Of a stretch of DNA of 64,000 nucleotides, positions 47,008-55,171 are shown piece by piece. The position numbers and the translations under genes are program-made. Location: NCBI RefSeq assembly GCF_900114915.1, contig NZ_FOUS01000001.1, forward strand, positions 434,001-498,000, read 5' to 3'. The DNA is from Bradyrhizobium sp. Rc3b (lineage in GTDB: Bacteria; Pseudomonadota; Alphaproteobacteria; Rhizobiales; Xanthobacteraceae). Positions within the stretch are counted from its first letter, which is position 1. Each line of letters begins with the position of its first letter. A model generated the notes under the pieces. That model made no database searches, was not told where the DNA came from, and saw nothing but the letters and a program-made list of their open reading frames with translations.

Positions 47008-49257
47008 ATGAAGCAGCGGCCGATAGTGTGGCTTGCCGTTGTTGCAGGCGTGGTCCTGGTGCTTGCTGTCGCCTGGGCCGCCATCCTCTGGACGCGCCCA
47101 GAGCCTATTCGCATCGCGTTCGCCAATTCGCTCTCTGGCCCGTCCGCCCCGATCGGGGCGGAAAGCCTGGTCGCTACGCAGCTTGCAATCGACGAGGTGA
47201 ACGCCAAGGGGGGTGTCAACGGACGGCTGATTGAGCTCGTTCTGTTCGACGACGCAAGCAATCCAGCTGTGGCGCGCGCGAATGCGCAGGCGATTGCCGA
47301 CAGCCCGTGCGTCGCTGTGCTCGGACATTATCTTAGCTCCGCGTCGCTCGCGGCGGCGCCGATATACAAGGATGCGCGGATACCGGCACTCACGGGAAGC
47401 TCGGCTGCCGACGATCTGACAAACAACAGTGAATATTATTTTCGTGCGCTGTCGCCGGTCTCCGTACAGGCGCGCTCGATCGCGGAACATCTGCGCGCCG
47501 TGATGAGGGAGCCAAAAGTCCGTCTCGTTCACACGCGCGATTCCTACGGCAAGAGTTTTGAGCATGGATTTGCGACGGCCTATCCGGCGGAGCAGTTGCG
47601 TGTGTTCGGACTGGACGTCGCAGCCGGTGAGATCGGATCGACGGATGAGGCGCTGGACGCTGCCGCGCAGGAGCCCGGGCCCGGTGTTATTGTCGTCGGC
47701 GCGGCAACCGATTTTAGCGCAGACATCGTCAAGGCGCTCCGCCGCCGCGGTATCAAGGGAATGATCATTGCATCCCAAGCCGCAGCCCGCGAAAGCTATT
47801 TGCAGAATTTCGCCAATGAGCCCGAGGAAAAAGCGCAGCCGGGTTTCTTCAGCGAGAATCTGTATGCTGCTTCCTCGCTGATGTTCGACAGTGCCGGCGT
47901 GGCAGCGCAGGTCTTTGCCGCCGACTACAAAGCGAAAGCGGGAACCTTGCCAAGCTGGGTTGCCGGCGGCTCGTATGACGCTGCGCGCCTGATGATCGAT
48001 GCGCTAAAACGAGCTGCCGTACATCCCCGGTTTATGGGGCAGGGAATTCAGAAACGATCCGACAGCAAGGTCGCAGATCGCGACCGTGTGCGCGTCGCGC
48101 TCGCCGCGATCAACGATCCGAAATCGGCGGTCGTCGGGCTGACTGGGCGGCTCTATTTCAACGCGAACCGCGACATTCCGCGCCCGATTCGACTGGGTTT
48201 CTTCCGTTACGGTTTGTTCGTCACTGCGCCGCTGCAACTCGTGCGCATCGATCAGCCCAAAGGAATCGATCTCGCCGCGGAACGAGAGAAGGGCCATGTC
48301 GTCACGTTCGGCGACCGACACTACTGGATTCAGCGCGTCGTTTATACCGGCATCGACATCATTCGCGTCAGCCGGGTCGACGTGAAGCAAAATTCGTTCA
48401 ACGTCGACTTCTATCTCTGGATGCGGTTCGCCGGAGACGATGAGGCGCAGACGCACGTCGAATTCCCGGCCCTGTTGGATCGCGGGGCGTTCGATCCGGC
48501 TCGGCCGATTCAGATTGGACAGGAAGACGGCCTGAGCTATCGGCTCTATCGAATCAACGGCGATTTCAAAGCCCGTTTCGATCTCCATGATTATCCGTTC
48601 GACACGCAGGAATTGCGTCTACGTTTCCAGAACACGGAGCAGCGGCGGGAACTCATCACCTATGTCATCGATCGGTTCGGCTTGCGCCTCGCCGGCGACG
48701 GAAGCTCGCGGGCCGAGGATGGGGCCTATTCCGGACTTCAGCTCTGGCGATTTCTCGGACTGAACTATTTCGTCGAATCTCAGTCCAGCGGATCGACGCT
48801 CGGAAAGGCGTCCTCGTTTGGTGCCGAGGCAATGACGGAATTCGCAGGCTTCGATGCGACCATCATGCTGCGCCGCAGCTCCGCCATCTACATGCTGAAG
48901 AACCTATTGCCGCTGTTTCTGCTCGTGCTCGTCGTGTTCGCGACCCTGTTCTTTCCCGAAACCATGTTTCGTGAACGCGTGACGATTCCAGTGACCTCGA
49001 TCCTGGCGAGCGCGGTGCTGCTCGTGACGGTCGCCAGCCAGGTCGGCGATGTCGGATACACGGTGGTCGTCGAAGAGATGTTCTACATTTTCTTCATACT
49101 ATGCCTGATGACGATATTGGCGGGCTACAAACATGAAAAACTTCGAGACGCCGGCCGAAAGCGCGCCGCTATTGTTTTGGATCACGCAGCGCGGATCATT
49201 TATGCCGGGACGGTACTCGCTGTAATCGTTGTGCTCTACCGGCGTTATGCCGTGTGA
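47008..49257 (+). CDS. Periplasmic-binding domain fused to a pentameric ligand-gated ion channel
   Basis: ATG 47008 follows GAGGA by six bases; 749 residues. Order: membrane anchor or signal (about 6-28); type I periplasmic-binding domain (about 33-400: IRIAFANSLSGPSAPIGAES, NAKGGVNGRLIEL); Cys-loop-type extracellular beta domain (about 430-620) with DLHDYPFDTQ at 525-534, the counterpart of the Cys-loop YPFD motif without the cysteines; then M1 (624-650), M2 (656-676), M3 (685-706) and M4 (728-748). M2 reads ERVTIPVTSILASAVLL, with Glu656 at -1', Thr at 2' and 6' and Leu666 at 9', a pattern linked to cation selectivity. The gene lies opposite to the flanking sox genes and seems richer in A/T-ending codons. 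Confidence 0.9.
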   Translation: MKQRPIVWLAVVAGVVLVLAVAWAAILWTRPEPIRIAFANSLSGPSAPIGAESLVATQLAIDEVNAKGGVNGRLIELVLFDDASNPAVARANAQAIADSPCVAVLGHYLSSASLAAAPIYKDARIPALTGSSAADDLTNNSEYYFRALSPVSVQARSIAEHLRAVMREPKVRLVHTRDSYGKSFEHGFATAYPAEQLRVFGLDVAAGEIGSTDEALDAAAQEPGPGVIVVGAATDFSADIVKALRRRGIKGMIIASQAAARESYLQNFANEPEEKAQPGFFSENLYAASSLMFDSAGVAAQVFAADYKAKAGTLPSWVAGGSYDAARLMIDALKRAAVHPRFMGQGIQKRSDSKVADRDRVRVALAAINDPKSAVVGLTGRLYFNANRDIPRPIRLGFFRYGLFVTAPLQLVRIDQPKGIDLAAEREKGHVVTFGDRHYWIQRVVYTGIDIIRVSRVDVKQNSFNVDFYLWMRFAGDDEAQTHVEFPALLDRGAFDPARPIQIGQEDGLSYRLYRINGDFKARFDLHDYPFDTQELRLRFQNTEQRRELITYVIDRFGLRLAGDGSSRAEDGAYSGLQLWRFLGLNYFVESQSSGSTLGKASSFGAEAMTEFAGFDATIMLRRSSAIYMLKNLLPLFLLVLVVFATLFFPETMFRERVTIPVTSILASAVLLVTVASQVGDVGYTVVVEEMFYIFFILCLMTILAGYKHEKLRDAGRKRAAIVLDHAARIIYAGTVLAVIVVLYRRYAV

Positions 49258-49455
49258 GGCAAGCGTGGATACCTCGCCGGGTCCGCCACACCTTCTTGAA
49301 ATTCGCAGCATGAGTCCGGATCTGGTCCTTGGCCGACATGACCAAGCGCGCCTCCTTTGTCTGTTTCCGACGGTCATGCGGACGTCGTCCGCCGGGCGGA
49401 TTGGGTACACGCCCTAGACAGGGACGACAGGGGAGTGTTCGGCGGGACGCCCCCC

Positions 49456-49914
49456 CTACGGCCGCACCAGCGTGTAGCCATTCTCCGCCAGGAAGAGGAT
49501 CTGCCCGACGCCCACCTGCACCGGCGTCGCCGCCTGGATGAACTCCGGCCGCTTGCCGGTCTCGCGCTCGATCGTATCCACCGTGTTGAGGCAGATGTCG
49601 AAGCGCACGCCTTGCGCGATCAGGCTTTCGACCTGCTTGCGGCGCTCGCTGCCGGACAGCAGGAGATCGACGCCGGGACCGAACGCGACGACCTCGATCG
49701 CGATCTTGTCGGGGTCGTAGGCCTTCAGGAGATTATTGGCGACGCTGAGCACCAGCGCCTGCTTCTTCGCATCACCGTCGGAAAGCTGCAGCACGATCTT
49801 GTGCTCGGCGAACGGCTTGTCCTGAAGCTGCACCTGCTGCGCCAAGGCTGGCAGGATCGCGGCCTGGACCAGCAGCGTCAGTAGCATCGCGCGAAACATT
49901 TGCGCCCGCATCAT
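49456..49914 (-). CDS. DsrE-family periplasmic protein, copy 2 (end of the sox operon)
   Basis: ATG 49912-49914 overlaps the soxB stop; 152 residues. A signal peptide (MMRAQMFRAMLLTLLVQAAI, then LPALAQQ) precedes the DsrE-like domain with HKIVLQLSDGD, FGPGVDLLL and the single Cys in RFDICLNTVD, ending GYTLVRP. It is probably a periplasmic sulfur carrier or Sox accessory protein, co-translated with SoxB. A near-identical mature domain is encoded again at 46263-46790. Only one cysteine is conserved, so it lacks the multi-Cys centre of cytoplasmic DsrEFH. Confidence 0.88.
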   Translation of the reverse strand: MMRAQMFRAMLLTLLVQAAILPALAQQVQLQDKPFAEHKIVLQLSDGDAKKQALVLSVANNLLKAYDPDKIAIEVVAFGPGVDLLLSGSERRKQVESLIAQGVRFDICLNTVDTIERETGKRPEFIQAATPVQVGVGQILFLAENGYTLVRP

Positions 49915-51662
49915 CCTTGTCCCGCAATGCCCGGATTGTCCTCGACGCCCTTCAGCGTCACGCCGGAGCCGAGCCGCTCCTGGAACATCCGGCCCGAGCG
50001 CAGATATTTGCCGACGACGTCCCACACCGGCGCGCCTTGCTGGCCGTTGACCGAAGCCCAGCCTGCGACCTTGTAGCGGTGGCTGGCGCTGAGCGCCTTG
50101 CCGCCATGGAGCTTCACTTCCGAGATGCGGCCGCCGATCGCGGCGGTCGGCGTGCAGGTGTAGCTGAGCCCGCCGGCACGCACCATGTCGCCGCCCTGCT
50201 GATAATAGGGATCGGCGTTGAAGAGATTGTCGCAGACGTCTTCCAGCACGTCCTTGATCTGGGCGCCTGTCATCTCCTGCACATAGGTCTCGGGATAGGT
50301 GATCGCCGTCTCCGTGAGCAGATCCTCCATGGTCAGCGCCTGGCCCGACAGCGCGGTGACGCCCCAGCGGAACCCCGGCGACAGCGCGATCTCGGCATCG
50401 AGCTCGGTGCGCAGCGCCGTGCAGATCAGCTCGTCGACGGGCCCGGAGAAATTGCCGCGCCGATAGAGCAGGCGGTCAGGCGTTGCGATCTTTGCCGACC
50501 AGTCGGTCACGTGCGGCGCGCGCAGCCGGCCGATCAGCTCGGCCATTCCGGGGTCGGGCTTCAGCAGCTCGGAATAAACAGGAAGCAGATGATAATGAAT
50601 GTCGCTGACCTTGCCCTTGTCGATCGCAAGATCGAGCACGGCCAGGAATTTTCCGTTGGAGCCGGCATTGGTGACGAGCGTGGTCCCGCCGGCGTTCTTC
50701 ACGGCAATCGGCTGCGGTACGGCGTCATGGGTATGGCCGCCGAGAATGACGTCGATGCCCGTGACGCGGCTTGCGAGCTTGAGGTCGACATCCATGCCGT
50801 TGTGCGACAGCAGGATGACGGCGTCGACCTTGTCGGTGCCGCGCAAGGCATCGACATGCTTCTGCAACTCCTCCTCGCGGATGCCGAAGGTCCAGTCCGG
50901 CGTGAACCGCTTGGGGTGCGCGATCGGCACGTAGGGGAAGGCCTGGCCGACGATCGCGACCCGGTGACCGCCGATCTCCTTGATCATCGAAGGCTTGAAC
51001 ACGCGTCCCGTGGCCTTGTCGAAGGCGGGAGCGTCGTTGAACGCGGCTTCCTCGGTCAGGAACACGTTCTGCGCCAGGAACTCGCCCTTGAAGCGCTCGA
51101 GATTGTCGCGCAGCGTCTGCTCGCCATAGGTGAATTCCCAATGCCCGGTCATCGCTTCGATGCCGAGCAGATTGGCGACCTCGACCATGTCGCGGCCCTG
51201 CATGACGTTGGCAAGCCCGGTGCCCTGCCAGAGATCGCCGCCGTCGACCAGCAGCGAACGCTTCTCGCCGACATCGCCACGCAAGCGATCGACCAGCGTC
51301 TTCAGATGGGCAAAGCCGCCGAGCTTGCCGAAGCGGCCTGCCGACTTCTCGAACTCGACGCAGGTGAAGGCATAGGCATCGGCGCTGTCGGGACGGATGC
51401 CGAAACGATCGAGAAAGGCGCGGCCGACCAGATGCGGTGGCCGCCCGGCCATCTCGCCGACGCCGATATTGATGCTGGGCTCGCGGAAATAAACCGGGTT
51501 GAGCTGCGCATGCGTGTCGGTGATGTGCAGGATGCGCGCGTTGCCGAAGCGCTCAAGGTCGTAAATGCTCGCGGACTCAGTGCCCCGCGCAAGCCGCGGC
51601 AGACTGAGCGATGCAGCGGCAAGGCCTGCGCTCTTCAGGAAATCGCGGCGGCGGATCGCCAT
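49911..51662 (-). CDS. soxB: SoxB, thiosulfohydrolase of the Sox system
   Basis: ATG 51660-51662 follows GGAG by eight bases; 583 residues. A Tat signal (RRRDFLKSAGLAAASLSLPR) exports a folded protein. The catalytic domain is a binuclear-metal 5'-nucleotidase-like phosphoesterase fold: ILHITDTHAQLNP, VDGGDLWQGTG, SHNGMDVD and ILGGHTHDAVP. It has the SoxB-type length and a C-terminal domain with DPYYQQGGDMVR. SoxB hydrolyses the sulfone group from SoxYZ-bound thiosulfate, releasing sulfate, and uses Mn2+. It follows soxK and its stop overlaps the dsrE start. Confidence 0.95.
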   Translation of the reverse strand: MAIRRRDFLKSAGLAAASLSLPRLARGTESASIYDLERFGNARILHITDTHAQLNPVYFREPSINIGVGEMAGRPPHLVGRAFLDRFGIRPDSADAYAFTCVEFEKSAGRFGKLGGFAHLKTLVDRLRGDVGEKRSLLVDGGDLWQGTGLANVMQGRDMVEVANLLGIEAMTGHWEFTYGEQTLRDNLERFKGEFLAQNVFLTEEAAFNDAPAFDKATGRVFKPSMIKEIGGHRVAIVGQAFPYVPIAHPKRFTPDWTFGIREEELQKHVDALRGTDKVDAVILLSHNGMDVDLKLASRVTGIDVILGGHTHDAVPQPIAVKNAGGTTLVTNAGSNGKFLAVLDLAIDKGKVSDIHYHLLPVYSELLKPDPGMAELIGRLRAPHVTDWSAKIATPDRLLYRRGNFSGPVDELICTALRTELDAEIALSPGFRWGVTALSGQALTMEDLLTETAITYPETYVQEMTGAQIKDVLEDVCDNLFNADPYYQQGGDMVRAGGLSYTCTPTAAIGGRISEVKLHGGKALSASHRYKVAGWASVNGQQGAPVWDVVGKYLRSGRMFQERLGSGVTLKGVEDNPGIAGQG

Positions 51663-51715
51663 ACCAAAATTCTCCGCGCCCTCAATGTCGCAAGACTGTT
51701 TCAGTTCAGGCCAGT

Positions 51716-52021
51716 CTAGCGGATTTCCATCGCCTTCCAGGCTTCTTTTTCGGACGCCGCCTGGAAGATCGACGCCTTTGCCAGCGCCTCGGCCTCCCTG
51801 GCCGCGGCGGTGGCGCGGTCGAAATCGCCGCCATCCGCCGCTTTCTTGGCCGCGGCCAGGGTCGAGACGGTCACGGTCCACTGGTTGCGCAAGCCGGCAG
51901 CCTCCTTCGATGCGGCTTCCGCGGTGGCATAGGCCGCCTTGTAGTCCGCTTCATTTGCCGCGCGCGCCGCGGTCGCGAGGCCGAACGCCAGCAGCATGGC
52001 GAGGGGAAGTGACCGCTTCAT
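51716..52021 (-). CDS. soxK: SoxK-like, SoxXA-binding small periplasmic protein
   Basis: ATG 52019-52021 overlaps the soxA stop by four bases. The 101-residue product has a Sec signal (MKRSLPLAMLLAFGLATAAR, cleavage near ARAAN). A short mature part rich in Ala, Lys and Glu with helical heptads (NEADYKAAYATAEAASKEAA) follows. Size, export signal and place between soxA and soxB match SoxK, a small subunit that binds the SoxXA cytochrome. The assignment rests mostly on position and composition. Confidence 0.75.
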   Translation of the reverse strand: MKRSLPLAMLLAFGLATAARAANEADYKAAYATAEAASKEAAGLRNQWTVTVSTLAAAKKAADGGDFDRATAAAREAEALAKASIFQAASEKEAWKAMEIR

Positions 52022-52881
52022 GGCCGCGCTCCCGGTCCTGATATCGGCAGGCCGTTGGCGACATAGGACAGGAAATATTCGACGTCGCGATATTCGTCCG
52101 ATTGCGGCTCCAGCGGAACCGCGCGGGTCTGGCTGTTGCAGGTGACGAAGCGGCGGCTGGTGGTGCCCATGCCGCTCCATTCGGAGCGGTAGATCGGCAT
52201 CGCGTTCAAAATGCCGAGCGCCGGCGCCAGGACCTCGGCGCGGATGCGCTCGCCCGGGCTCTGCACATGGCAGCTGGCGCAGGAGAAATTCATCTGGCCG
52301 CGCCGCGTATAGAAGTAGCGCTTGCCGTTCTCGAATGCCGCGAGCGCACGGGGATCGTCGGGAATCTTGATGTCCATCGGCTTGCCGCGCGAGGTGAAGG
52401 CCATGTAGGCGGTGAGCGAGGCCATCTCGTCCTTGACGTAGGAGTAGGGCGCCTCGCCATTGGCCTCGCGGCAGCGGTTGAGCGCGAGCTCCAGCGTGAC
52501 GACCTTGCCTTCCTTCTCGTCGAAGTAGGGATAGTTCTGGCGGATGCCGACGCCCCCATTGGGGAAGCAATCGGCATAGGTCTTGCCGTTCTTGAACGGG
52601 GTGGCGAACATCTCCTTGCCGGCGTCGAGCGCGAACTCGTAAGGCGGGAATTCTTCCTTCTCCTGCCACTGCCGCTTCATGTCCGCGTTCATGGAATACG
52701 GACCGTTGACGAAGTCCTCGTGCTTTACGTCGGGAAACTTCTGGAAGAAGAAGTTCTGGAACGCCTTGGCGTCGGCAACGGGATCGACCTTGTCGGCCGC
52801 GACGACGCGCGGAGAGGTGAGGGCGAACGCAACGAGTGCGGCGCTGAGCGAGCCAAGCAGCAATGCAGACCGGGTCTTCAT
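52018..52881 (-). CDS. soxA: SoxA, mono-haem c-type cytochrome subunit of SoxXA
   Basis: ATG 52879-52881 shares one base with the soxZ stop; 287 residues. A Sec signal (cleavage near VVAAD) precedes a protein with one haem-binding motif, CASCH at 201-205. The likely axial Cys248 lies in FVTCNSQTRAVP; in SoxA this Cys becomes a persulfide ligand. Cys105 and Cys137 stand where di-haem SoxA proteins carry the first haem, so a disulfide is likely there. SoxXA couples thiosulfate oxidatively to the SoxY cysteine. Confidence 0.95.
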   Translation of the reverse strand: MKTRSALLLGSLSAALVAFALTSPRVVAADKVDPVADAKAFQNFFFQKFPDVKHEDFVNGPYSMNADMKRQWQEKEEFPPYEFALDAGKEMFATPFKNGKTYADCFPNGGVGIRQNYPYFDEKEGKVVTLELALNRCREANGEAPYSYVKDEMASLTAYMAFTSRGKPMDIKIPDDPRALAAFENGKRYFYTRRGQMNFSCASCHVQSPGERIRAEVLAPALGILNAMPIYRSEWSGMGTTSRRFVTCNSQTRAVPLEPQSDEYRDVEYFLSYVANGLPISGPGARP

Positions 52882-53192
52882 CACGCGATCTTCGCGGTGG
52901 TCGTATCCGACGCACCCTTGTTGTCGGTCCAGGAGATCTTGAGGTCGTCGCCCTTCTTGGCGCCCTTGAAGCTGAACTTCACATAGGGGTCCTTGGAGAC
53001 CGCAGTGCCCCAATCGGCGACGAAGACGTCCTTGCCGTTACATTCGAATTTCAGCTGCTGGATGTAGTGCGCGGGGATCAGCTCCCCCTTGGGATCCTTG
53101 ACCAGGCCGGTATCCATGGGGTGCTGGATCAGCGCCTGCACCTCGGTGATGTCGCCGTTGGATGTTGCGCGCACGCGAATGCTTGATGCCAT
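52881..53192 (-). CDS. soxZ: SoxZ, sulfur carrier subunit
   Basis: The 103-residue protein (MASSIRVRATSNGDITEVQA, then LIQHPMDTGL) is an immunoglobulin-like beta sandwich with no signal peptide. SoxZ pairs with SoxY and is exported with it through SoxY's Tat signal. Motif HPMDTGL and the length are typical. It lies 13 bases downstream of soxY and shares one base with soxA. Confidence 0.95.
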   Translation of the reverse strand: MASSIRVRATSNGDITEVQALIQHPMDTGLVKDPKGELIPAHYIQQLKFECNGKDVFVADWGTAVSKDPYVKFSFKGAKKGDDLKISWTDNKGASDTTTAKIA

Positions 53193-53205
53193 CGGACCGA
53201 TCCTC

Positions 53206-53697
53206 CTAGCCGCCGCAGCCGCCGACGGTGACCTTCACTTCCTTGGTCGCGCTGTAGAGCTTGCCGTCAGCCTCGACGATGGCGACCAGTTTGGTGGTCT
53301 TGGCCATTTTCAGCCGGTTGGCGACGCCCGGAACGGTGCCGTCGGCGACCTTGTAGGACGCTGCGAGCGCGTACGGGTTCTCGGTCACGAGGAACGAGAT
53401 CGAGCTCACCTTGTCGAGCGTCGTCGTCACCGAGACCGGCACGACGCCGCCGTTCTCGGCGATCTCGGGCGCATCCAGCTTGACCTTGTCGGAGGGCTCT
53501 GCGGTCTTGCCATAGAGCGCCTTGATCGCGTCGGCCTCGTTCTTCTGCTTGAAGGCCTCTTCCGGATATTTGTCGTTGGCCGCGGCGCGCGCGGGCGTGG
53601 CCGCGAACGGCAGATTGCCAAGGCCGAGCAGGGCGACAGAGGCCGCGCCCTGAAGGATCAGGCGCCTTGTCGCAAGCGGGCCGGTGGTCGTGGTCAT
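53206..53697 (-). CDS. soxY: SoxY, sulfur-substrate-binding carrier protein
   Basis: The 163-residue protein starts with a Tat-type signal (ATRRLILQGAASVALLGLGN) and ends in the hallmark KVTVGGCGG. The Cys on this flexible arm carries the sulfur substrate through all Sox steps in the periplasm. The body is a beta sandwich that binds SoxZ. It lies 24 bases downstream of soxX. Confidence 0.95.
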   Translation of the reverse strand: MTTTTGPLATRRLILQGAASVALLGLGNLPFAATPARAAANDKYPEEAFKQKNEADAIKALYGKTAEPSDKVKLDAPEIAENGGVVPVSVTTTLDKVSSISFLVTENPYALAASYKVADGTVPGVANRLKMAKTTKLVAIVEADGKLYSATKEVKVTVGGCGG

Positions 53698-53721
53698 CTC
53701 AAATCTCCTGGCAGCCGGCCG

Positions 53722-54078
53722 TTACAGCGTCTGCAGGAAATCAACGATCGCGCTGATCTCCTGTTCGGTCAAAATCCGGTTCCGGCCGAACGGCGGCATC
53801 ATGGTCTGCGGATTGCGCTTGGTCTCGTCGAAGATGATCGCGGTGAGCTCGTTGCGATCAGGGTATTTGGCCTTGAGGTCCTTCAGTTCCGGCCCGATTG
53901 TTCCCGGCAGGTCGCCGCCTTTGATGACGTGGCAGGTCAGGCAATTGCCCTTGCCGCGATCGAAGGCGAGCTTCTGGCCGTCGGCGACAGCGGATTGTGC
54001 CCGCGCTGGAGCCACAGCCGCGCCGGTGGAGAGGACCAGCGCCACCAGGACGGCAAGCTTGCAAGGAAAGGCGGTCAA
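53722..54078 (-). CDS. soxX: SoxX, mono-haem c-type cytochrome subunit of SoxXA
   Basis: The frame is open to an ATG at 54159, but that adds 27 Arg/His-rich residues before the signal peptide. TTG 54076-54078 gives a normal Sec signal (MTAFPCKLAVLVALVLSTGA, cleavage at ARAQS) and 118 residues; the start remains uncertain. Haem motif CLTCH at 46-50 and the axial Met in PQTMMPPFGRN fit SoxX. It is the first gene of the soxXYZAKB-dsrE unit, so the operon promoter should lie in the 237-base divergent gap 54079-54315; I found no clear -35/-10 pair for it. Confidence 0.88.
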   Translation of the reverse strand: MTAFPCKLAVLVALVLSTGAAVAPARAQSAVADGQKLAFDRGKGNCLTCHVIKGGDLPGTIGPELKDLKAKYPDRNELTAIIFDETKRNPQTMMPPFGRNRILTEQEISAIVDFLQTL

Positions 54079-54268
54079 GGCATCGTCCCAAGCGTTATGT
54101 CGATGATCTCGTTTGCGGAAATGTAAGCGTTCCAAAGCACAAAGGGCATCGCCTGACAATCAAGACTATGCACGCGGCAAAATGGAGTTAATATCCCGCG
54201 CATTGCAACCGATGAGATAGTTTGTTCATCCTAACAGGTTGACACTAGCAAATTATTCTAGGGCGTTT

Positions 54269-54289
54269 GGCCCTTACGGGCCGTCTTTT
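54269..54289 (+). terminator. Terminator-like hairpin upstream of the DUF938 gene
   Basis: GGCCC and GGGCC around the loop TTAC (54269-54282) are followed by GTCTTTT. It stands 27 bases before the methyltransferase start, so on the + strand it could end an untranslated transcript or attenuate this gene. A TTGACA at 54239-54244 precedes it without a convincing -10. Confidence 0.35.
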
Positions 54290-54315
54290 CTGTTTCGCAT
54301 TCATTGGGGACTGAC

Positions 54316-54987
54316 TTGGCTGAATATGTCGTCGAATTTGGCAGGGATGGCGGGCGGGTCGAGCCGGATGGACGGCTCGATGCACCGGCGTTCCATCGCA
54401 ACCATGTGCCGATCTGGGCGGCGCTGGAAAAGCACCTCGCTGGCCTGACCGGCAACGTGGTCGAGCTCGGCAGCGGAACCGGCCAGCACGTGGTCTATTT
54501 CGCCCGCCACACGCCCGGCCTGATCTGGTGGCCGAGCGACCTCAACCAGCGCCACCTCAAGAGCATTGAGGCCTGGCGCGTCCATACAGGCCTCGCGAAC
54601 ATCCGCAGCCCCCTGCGGATCGATCTCACCGATCCCGACTGGTGCGAGGAGATGAAAAGCGGACGGGCGCCGACGAGCCTTGCGGCGGTGTTCTGCGCCA
54701 ATGTCATTCACATCGCGCCCTGGGCCGTGGCAGAGGGCCTGTTCGCCGGCGCCGGCCGCTACTTACGCCCCGACGGCAAGCTGTTCCTCTATGGCCCGTT
54801 CAAGCGCGACGGCAAGCACACCGCGCTCAGCAATGCGGTGTTCGACACCTCCTTGCGTGAAGGCAATCCCGAATGGGGCGTGCGCGACATCAGCGATGTC
54901 GAGCTCCTCGCGCGCGGCGCGGGCCTTCGCCTCGTCGATACGATCGACATGCCCGCGAACAATCTGACGCTGGTGTTCGAGCGGTAA
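54316..54987 (+). CDS. DUF938 family, class I SAM-dependent methyltransferase-like protein
   Basis: I choose TTG 54316 because GGGGA lies five bases upstream; a TTG at 54304 is less well placed. The 223-residue product has the Rossmann-type SAM motif NVVELGSGTGQHVVYFA and SDLNQRHL, then VFCANVIHIAPWAV, matching the DUF938 family. A small-molecule methyltransferase is the likely role, but no substrate is known for the family. It is divergent from the sox operon; no functional link is evident. Confidence 0.82.
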   Translation: MAEYVVEFGRDGGRVEPDGRLDAPAFHRNHVPIWAALEKHLAGLTGNVVELGSGTGQHVVYFARHTPGLIWWPSDLNQRHLKSIEAWRVHTGLANIRSPLRIDLTDPDWCEEMKSGRAPTSLAAVFCANVIHIAPWAVAEGLFAGAGRYLRPDGKLFLYGPFKRDGKHTALSNAVFDTSLREGNPEWGVRDISDVELLARGAGLRLVDTIDMPANNLTLVFER

Positions 54988-55003
54988 GCGACTCGGAAGG
55001 TGT

Positions 55004-55134
55004 GCTCCCTCCCCCGCCTGCGGGGGAGGGTTGGGGAGAGGGTGTCTCCGCAACGGGACATCCCCCAGAGGAGAAAACCCTCACCCGCCACGCTCTTCGA
55101 GCGCGTCGACCTCTCCCGCAAGCGGGAGAGGTAA
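55004..55134 (+). repeat. Intergenic palindrome, family E
   Basis: CTCCCTCCCCCGCCTGCGGG with GGGAGGG forms the left hairpin and CCTCTCCCGCAAGCGGGAGAGG the right. CGCTCTTCGAGCG forms a small central one. It lies between the convergent methyltransferase and oligopeptidase genes. Confidence 0.85.
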
Positions 55135-55171
55135 GAGCCGGCCTTGGTCTGCACCGACCAAACGAGTCCCA

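Noticed and set aside
49258..49455. Possible gene or attachment site between the channel and dsrE copy 2
   Set aside because: Only a decayed fragment of a family D repeat (GACAGGGACGACAG near 49417) is visible; no integrase, tRNA or direct repeat of an att type was found.
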